Part shown: in pieces, positions 33,128-38,152 of the stretch
How positions within the stretch are numbered: position 1 is the first letter of the stretch
Layout: the number at the start of each line of letters is the position of its first letter
Assembly: GCA_030765125.1 (NCBI GenBank)
Contig: JAVCDD010000175.1
Span: 1-38,152, forward strand
Source of the DNA: Candidatus Hatepunaea meridiana
Lineage (GTDB): Bacteria; Electryoneota; AABM5-125-24; Hatepunaeales; Hatepunaeaceae
Direction of reading: 5' to 3'
Length of the DNA stretch: 38,152 bases
Made by a program: the position numbers and the translations under genes
Notes under the pieces: model-generated
The model's input: only the letters and a program-made list of their open reading frames with translations
The model's database searches: none
What the model was told of the DNA's origin: nothing

Positions 33128-35764
33128 ATGAATAGATCAAACATTGCAGCAATCGTATTAATTTCATGCATAGCTTTTGTAATTACGACTGGTGCACAAG
33201 AAGCTGACATCTCACATCTGCTAACTCTGACGGCGTATTCTGGACGTATCAATTCTGTTGCTTTTAGCCCGGACGGAGGGACACTCGCCAGCGGGGGCTG
33301 GGACTATGGCGACGAGAGCACAATCAAACTGTGGCGCGTCTCGGATGGTACGCTAGTCCGTACCCTGACCGGTCTTTCGGGTTATGTGGAGTCCGTCGCC
33401 TTCAGTCCAGACGGAGGGACGCTCGCCTGTGGGTGTAGGGACGATGTCGATAAAGGCACAATCAAACTGTGGCGCGTCTCGGATGGCACCCTACTTCGCA
33501 CCTTGACATATTATTATGCTAAATTCATATCCGTTGCCTTTAGCCCCGACGGAAAACTGCTGGCTAGCGCGAACAGTTTTTGTACAATTAATCTATGGCG
33601 TGTTTCGGATGGTGCGTTGCTGCACACCCTGTCCGGGCATAGGGGTATTGTCGGATCCTTCGTTTTTAGCCCGGACGGGGAGACGATCACCAGCGTTAGT
33701 GAGGAAGAAAGCAACAGGGGGGAGGACGAAGTCATCATCAAACTATGGCGCGTTTCAGATGGTATGCAGATGCGCACCCTGACCGAGAGTTCTGATATAT
33801 TAAATTCCTATGCCTTCAGCCCGGACGGAGAGACACTCGCACACGGGGGATATAAAGACGTCGAACTGTGGCGGGTTTTGGATGGTGCACTACTGCGAAC
33901 CCTGAAGGGGCATTCAGGGTTTGTCGAATCCGTTGCTTTCAGCCCGGACGGGGAGATCCTCGCTGGCAGTGGTAATAATATTATACTATGGCGGGTATCT
34001 GATGGAGCACAACTGTGCACCCTGACAAAGCGTTCAGGTTCGCTCAATTCTGTCACCTTCAGCCCAGACGGGGGGATGCTTGCCGAGAGTTCTGACAAGA
34101 ATATCAAATTTTGGTTAGTTCCACCTGAGCACGGTTTTCCACCTGACATCTATGCCGAGCTTAATTTCTCCGACGAGAACGGAGACGGGATTATGGAAGG
34201 TGGAGAGAAAGGTAGAGTCACCTTGAAATTCAGCAACAGGGGAGTAGGACCCGCTCATTGGCTTAAGGTCGGTATCCAGGCTGATAAACCTGTTGATCTT
34301 TATTCTAATGAAATCAGAATAAGCAAACTCGATCCCAATGAATCCAAAGAGGTTGTTATCCCACTGGAAGCAGGTTTAGACATTGAAACCGCCCTGCACC
34401 GCCTGCTCATTGACGTAAAAGAATTATTAGGCTACGACATGGACCCCGCCTATTTGGTCTTACAAACCCAAGCCTTCCAGCCTCCTGAACTCAAGTTTGC
34501 CGGTCTGGAGATTATCGATTGGGGTGATGGAACCTTTGGGCGCCCGTCTGATGGTCAGTTGCAGGCGGGTGAACAAGTAAAGGTGCGGTTAGTTATTCAA
34601 AACATTGGTTATCGTAAAGCGGAAGAAACATCCTATAAGCTGGTTTCAACTGATGAGAACATATATGTCACCGATGGATCCGGCAGCTTGGGAACTCTGG
34701 AACCGGGTGAAACTGGTGATATCTGGATAACTATCAGCCCCAACAAGCGGGTGGATACTGTTGTAAAGTTACCTCTGTTCTTGTCACTTACTGAATCCAC
34801 CGGAAAAGGCTCTTTGACAGACTTTCAACTGCCGTTATTACTCGAACAAAAACCACCCGAACCGCAGATTGTCGAGGTCAAGTTTGACATGGCAGTGATC
34901 CAGAGACAAGCAGCGCGATTTGAGTTCACTTCGCCCAAGTTCACTGCGCGTGTCCCGCAGCTTGAGACCATCCGCAATGTCGTTCCCGCTAAAACCCATT
35001 GCTCCAACTCCGTCGCGGTGGTGATAGGTGTGGAGAAATATCGCAACCTGCCCGATGCTCCTTATGCCGAAAGTGACGCAGAACTGATGCAGCAGTATCT
35101 GAAGAAGCGGCTGGGTGTGGAGAAAGTAGTCTTGTTCAAAAGCAGTGAAGTGACAGGATTATTCTTCGATAATATATTTAATCCCGACTATGGCGAGCTG
35201 CAGAGAGAGATTATTAAAGGCAAGACTGAGTTGTTCGTTTATTACTCAGGACATGGGATTCCAGCAAAGGACGGTTCAGAGGTTTATCTGTTTCCTTCCG
35301 ACGGGCGCACTGAACAGCTTGAGATGGCAGGATATAACCTGAACGATCTGTATCAGAACCTTAACCGGTTGGAAGCAAAGAGCGTTACAGTGATATTGGA
35401 CGCCTGTTTCAGCGGAGCTTCACGGGCGTCCGAGAAGATTCAAACCGAAAACCTCGTTGCTCACAAAGCAGTGGGATTGCGCCTCACAGAGCCGTGGCGA
35501 ATGTATCCCAACTTTACAGTGATTAATTCTTCGACGGGCAGCGAAACGTCGCTCGGTTTTGACCGGTCGCAGACCGGATTGTTCACCTACTGGCTGGCAT
35601 TGGGATTACAGGGAAAAGCCGATGCAGATAATGATAATCGAATAACATTGGGTGAATTGAAGACTTATGTTACCGGCAACGTAACAGAAACTTCGCGCAA
35701 AATCGCCGGTCTGCAAACCCCCCAATTCTACGGTGACGAGTCGCGGGTGCTGGTGGAATGGTAG
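33128..35764 (+). CDS. Exported WD40 beta-propeller / caspase-like (C14) protease
   Basis: An 878-residue protein. A signal peptide (MNRSNIAAIVLISCIAFVIT) is followed by seven WD40 blades, each with .FSPDG and LWRVSDG-type strands, to about residue 335. Then come two CARDB-like beta-sandwich domains (about 345-590) and a C-terminal caspase-like domain beginning at SVAVVIGVEKYRNLP. The catalytic dyad is intact: His709 in YYSGHG and Cys760 in LDACFSG. The blades are very similar in DNA, which points to recent blade duplication. A periplasmic or surface protease triggered through the propeller is inferred. The gene lies 2 bp after the DUF2971 gene. Confidence 0.9.
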   Translation: MNRSNIAAIVLISCIAFVITTGAQEADISHLLTLTAYSGRINSVAFSPDGGTLASGGWDYGDESTIKLWRVSDGTLVRTLTGLSGYVESVAFSPDGGTLACGCRDDVDKGTIKLWRVSDGTLLRTLTYYYAKFISVAFSPDGKLLASANSFCTINLWRVSDGALLHTLSGHRGIVGSFVFSPDGETITSVSEEESNRGEDEVIIKLWRVSDGMQMRTLTESSDILNSYAFSPDGETLAHGGYKDVELWRVLDGALLRTLKGHSGFVESVAFSPDGEILAGSGNNIILWRVSDGAQLCTLTKRSGSLNSVTFSPDGGMLAESSDKNIKFWLVPPEHGFPPDIYAELNFSDENGDGIMEGGEKGRVTLKFSNRGVGPAHWLKVGIQADKPVDLYSNEIRISKLDPNESKEVVIPLEAGLDIETALHRLLIDVKELLGYDMDPAYLVLQTQAFQPPELKFAGLEIIDWGDGTFGRPSDGQLQAGEQVKVRLVIQNIGYRKAEETSYKLVSTDENIYVTDGSGSLGTLEPGETGDIWITISPNKRVDTVVKLPLFLSLTESTGKGSLTDFQLPLLLEQKPPEPQIVEVKFDMAVIQRQAARFEFTSPKFTARVPQLETIRNVVPAKTHCSNSVAVVIGVEKYRNLPDAPYAESDAELMQQYLKKRLGVEKVVLFKSSEVTGLFFDNIFNPDYGELQREIIKGKTELFVYYSGHGIPAKDGSEVYLFPSDGRTEQLEMAGYNLNDLYQNLNRLEAKSVTVILDACFSGASRASEKIQTENLVAHKAVGLRLTEPWRMYPNFTVINSSTGSETSLGFDRSQTGLFTYWLALGLQGKADADNDNRITLGELKTYVTGNVTETSRKIAGLQTPQFYGDESRVLVEW

Positions 35765-35836
35765 ACAGAAGAATAAACAATGAAAGAACAAAGATAGAAA
35801 ATCTCGGTGGTTTAGCGACGTAAAGGAGATTTACGA

Positions 35837-36160
35837 ATGGTTGATAAAGCTATTGTAAACAAAGTTCAGCTCTACTTGCGACTGTTGGCTGAACGGGGAC
35901 TTAAGCCTCAGTTTGGCGTTATATTCGGCTCTTATGCAACCGGAGAACCGCATCGCTGGAGTGACATTGACGTGATGGTAGTATCGTCACACTTTGATGG
36001 TCAACATAAACGGCGTGATCGAGATTTACTCTGGACTTCAGTAATACCGATTGACTCCCACATCGAGCCTGTCCCTTGCGGATTGAAGCAATGGGAGGAT
36101 GACGATGGCACGCCGCTGATTGAGATCGTTCGGCGAGAAGGGGTGATGGTTTGGAGATAG
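35837..36160 (+). CDS. MNT-like minimal nucleotidyltransferase
   Basis: A 107-residue NTP_transf_2 protein with FGSYATGEPHRWSDIDVMVV, whose GSYATG and SDID residues form the catalytic metal site. AAGGAG precedes ATG 35837. In MNT/HEPN toxin-antitoxin pairs this domain is the antitoxin that AMPylates a HEPN toxin. No HEPN gene is next to it; the next gene is the second ATPase. It may be solitary or act with a distant partner. Confidence 0.85.
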   Translation: MVDKAIVNKVQLYLRLLAERGLKPQFGVIFGSYATGEPHRWSDIDVMVVSSHFDGQHKRRDRDLLWTSVIPIDSHIEPVPCGLKQWEDDDGTPLIEIVRREGVMVWR

Positions 36161-36285
36161 AAGAACAATTGAACACAAAGAACACAAAGCCACAAAGAGA
36201 TTTCTTTTGTGCCTCGTCTCTTAGCGCTAAATATGTAAATATGGTGGTATAAACCAAAGACTAAGGCAATTTAAAAGGTTCGAAT

Positions 36286-37443
36286 ATGTATAAAATGAAT
36301 CGGTTTCGAATCAGAGGATTCAGGCGATTGTTGGATGTTGACTTGAACATACGACCTCTGATGGTTTTAATTGGAGCCAACGGCATCGGCAAGACATCCA
36401 TCCTTGACGCCATTTCTCTTCTTTCTGCCTCGGCAGCAGGGGGGTTAAATAAAGAGTTGAACCGTCTGGGAGGTATAGGAAGTCTTCTCACCGTTGACCG
36501 TGCAGATGAAATATCCATGACTGTTAATATGAAAGATGAAAGAAATCCTGGGTCACCGCTGGAATATCAATTAGATATCAGCTCTAAAGCACAGTCCTAC
36601 GCGATTCCGTTTGAATCACTCACTTCACCAAGAGGTCGCAGGAAACCATTTATACATATTGAATCTTTCTATGATAATGTTACTTACTATGAAATACAAG
36701 AGAACAAACTAATAACAAATAGACCTAATTGGAGTCATAATCCTCTTGAGAGTTCGCTATCTCAAGTTCCAAAAATGTATCCTGAACCTGAGGAGTTTCG
36801 GCGTATTTTAAGTTCAGCGTCCAAATACCATGTTCTTGATGTCGGAGAACGGGCTTTAGTTAAACTTCCGCAACAGATGAAACCCGCTGAACTTCCAGGC
36901 GAAGAAGGAGAAGACCTTGTTTCGTTTCTGTATTATTTACGAGAAGCCAATCCTGATAGGTTTTCAACGATTATAGATACACTTAAGGCAGCATTTAAAG
37001 GCTTTGAAAACCTTAACTTTCCACCTGTCGCAGCCGGGATGTTGGCAATGACGTGGAAAGAAAATAGTTTTTCTAAACCGTTGTATATGCATCAGCTTTC
37101 TGAAGGAACGTTGCGTTTTCTGTGGTTGGTATCTCTTTTGCAAAGTCCTGGTTTATCAACTATCACTATGATTGATGAACCCGAAGTCAGTCTTCATCCA
37201 GAAATGTTGAGTCTTCTTGCAGACCTGATGCGAGAAGCATCCCAACGAACACAACTTGTTGTTGCAACGCATTCTGATAGATTAATAAGGTTTCTACAGC
37301 CGGATGAGGTTGTAGTAATGGACGAAACCGAGGATGGCTGTACAAGTGCTACTTGGGCGGACACATTAGATTTGAATCGATGGTTGGAAGATTATAGCTT
37401 GGATGAAGTCTGGCGCTTAGGGCGTATGGGGGGACGATCTTGA
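36286..37443 (+). CDS. OLD/RecF-like AAA ATPase (pair 2)
   Basis: A 385-residue SMC/ABC-type ATPase with Walker A GANGIGKTS at 30-38, signature LSEGTLR, Walker B TMIDEPEVSLHP and switch ATHSD. It is organised like the ATPase at 25467 but clearly diverged, so the two pairs are not recent duplicates. The next gene begins within its stop codon (TTGA overlap at 37440-37443). A role in a split OLD or AbiL-like defence unit is inferred. Confidence 0.85.
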   Translation: MYKMNRFRIRGFRRLLDVDLNIRPLMVLIGANGIGKTSILDAISLLSASAAGGLNKELNRLGGIGSLLTVDRADEISMTVNMKDERNPGSPLEYQLDISSKAQSYAIPFESLTSPRGRRKPFIHIESFYDNVTYYEIQENKLITNRPNWSHNPLESSLSQVPKMYPEPEEFRRILSSASKYHVLDVGERALVKLPQQMKPAELPGEEGEDLVSFLYYLREANPDRFSTIIDTLKAAFKGFENLNFPPVAAGMLAMTWKENSFSKPLYMHQLSEGTLRFLWLVSLLQSPGLSTITMIDEPEVSLHPEMLSLLADLMREASQRTQLVVATHSDRLIRFLQPDEVVVMDETEDGCTSATWADTLDLNRWLEDYSLDEVWRLGRMGGRS

Positions 37444-38063
37444 AAATCACATTAATAGTCGAAGGAAAAACAGAGAAAGCTTTCTTGCCTTATCTCAGAG
37501 GTTTCCTTGAAGCGCGCCTGCAAGGAAACATGCCGAAGATTGATGTTAATCCGTACGATGGTCGGATTCCAACTCAAAAAAAGCTAAAGCGAATCGTGCA
37601 TAATTTGCTGAGCGGAAAGAAGCCGTCTGATCATGTAATAGCCTTAACAGATGTCTACACCGGTAGTCAACCACCTGATTTCACTGATGCTTCAGATGCC
37701 AGAAATAAAATGCGGCAATGGGTAGGCGAAGAACAACGATTCCATTCGCATGCAGCCCAGTATGACTTTGAAGCGTGGTTGCTTCCCTATTGGGAGGATA
37801 TTCAGCGGTTGGCAGGTCATAATCGAGTAGCGCCGAAAGGTAATCCTGAACAGGTGAACCACAACAATCCACCATCGTATCGCATCAAGGAAATCTTTCG
37901 CACAGGTAGTAAAAGCAGAGCGTACATAAAACCTCGTGACGCTGGACGAATTCTGAGAGATAACGATCTCTCAATATCTATCTCGCACTGTGCAGAATTG
38001 AAATCTTTTGTGAATACAATCCTTAAAGCGCATCTTCCCCCAGAATTTCATTTAAGTCTATAA
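37440..38063 (+). CDS. DUF4276 protein, partner of ATPase pair 2
   Basis: A 207-residue protein from TTG 37440, coupled to the ATPase stop. The DUF4276 features are clear: LIVEGKTEKAFLP (Glu), VIALTDVYTG (Asp), AAQYDFEAWLLPYW, and the PEQVNHNNPPS block. The fold is considered TOPRIM-like, so Glu and Asp could bind Mg2+ for nuclease action. It is complete in the window; the last 89 bases to 38152 hold no gene, only a TTGACA at the very end that may begin another promoter. Confidence 0.8.
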   Translation: MKITLIVEGKTEKAFLPYLRGFLEARLQGNMPKIDVNPYDGRIPTQKKLKRIVHNLLSGKKPSDHVIALTDVYTGSQPPDFTDASDARNKMRQWVGEEQRFHSHAAQYDFEAWLLPYWEDIQRLAGHNRVAPKGNPEQVNHNNPPSYRIKEIFRTGSKSRAYIKPRDAGRILRDNDLSISISHCAELKSFVNTILKAHLPPEFHLSL

Positions 38064-38152
38064 TAATTAGCATCATATGAAGAATATGTGTGCACTACTA
38101 TGTTTCTTTGAAAATTATCTATCGTGTTGCTGTAACACTTGACAATGGTATA

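Noticed and set aside
33240..34110. Regularly spaced near-identical DNA repeats, considered as a CRISPR-like array
   Set aside because: The repeats encode WD40 blades in one continuous reading frame; spacing and content follow protein structure.
1..38152. tRNA or rRNA genes
   Set aside because: No tRNA cloverleaf, CCA end or rRNA core sequence was recognised when reading the gaps, although no covariance search could be run.

Overview
The window reads as a chromosomal segment of a Gram-negative bacterium of the FCB superphylum (Bacteroidota-like candidate phyla such as Zixibacteria, Marinimicrobia, Cloacimonadota or Electryoneota). The main evidence is four secreted proteins ending in NYPNPFN/YPNPFN-type type IX secretion sorting domains, together with a PorV/FadL-like outer-membrane barrel and several lipoproteins. 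The exact phylum cannot be fixed from the sequence alone. Every gene I accept is on the + strand. I see no rRNA, tRNA or CRISPR array.

Layout. 1-173: 3' end of a HigA-like antitoxin gene. 321-8373: four exported proteins, a subtilase and three paralogous beta-helix proteins, all with C-terminal sorting domains. 8557-10610: a tetraheme cytochrome fused to a metallophosphatase-like domain, and a LUD-domain (LutC-like) protein. 10978-15106: a tightly coupled envelope operon (DNRLRE-like lipoprotein, outer-membrane barrel, TPR lipoprotein). 15276-21749: the housekeeping genes rpiB, glyA and nrdR. Between rpiB and glyA sits an accessory block: a DUF1801 protein, a methyltransferase-nuclease fusion, a second DNA methyltransferase, a K+-channel-like protein and a GIY-YIG protein.

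21884-32269: nuoJ and nuoK, then nuoL 7.6 kb later. The gap is filled by two related lipoproteins, a cupin, a TPR-like protein, an ATPase + DUF4276-like pair, an uncharacterised two-gene module whose second protein has a degenerate PD-(D/E)XK-like motif, and a three-gene antitoxin-like cluster. 32322-38063: instead of nuoM and nuoN there is a DUF2971 protein, an exported WD40-caspase protein, a lone minimal nucleotidyltransferase and a second ATPase + DUF4276-like pair. The accessory blocks therefore look like defence or conflict islands threaded through housekeeping operons in the same orientation.

The most distinctive structural signal is a set of short palindromic elements. Two near-identical 30-32 bp perfect palindromes lie in frame inside two unrelated genes (the cytochrome and the LUD protein), and a related hairpin lies in the signal-peptide region of the TPR lipoprotein. 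Several intergenic hairpins have different stems but the same kind of pyrimidine loop. A MITE-like element carries the stop codon of the LUD gene, and a partial copy of it lies near 6.7 kb. The best candidates for an undescribed system are the two-gene module at 27521-29603 and the translationally coupled channel + GIY-YIG pair at 18680-19992.
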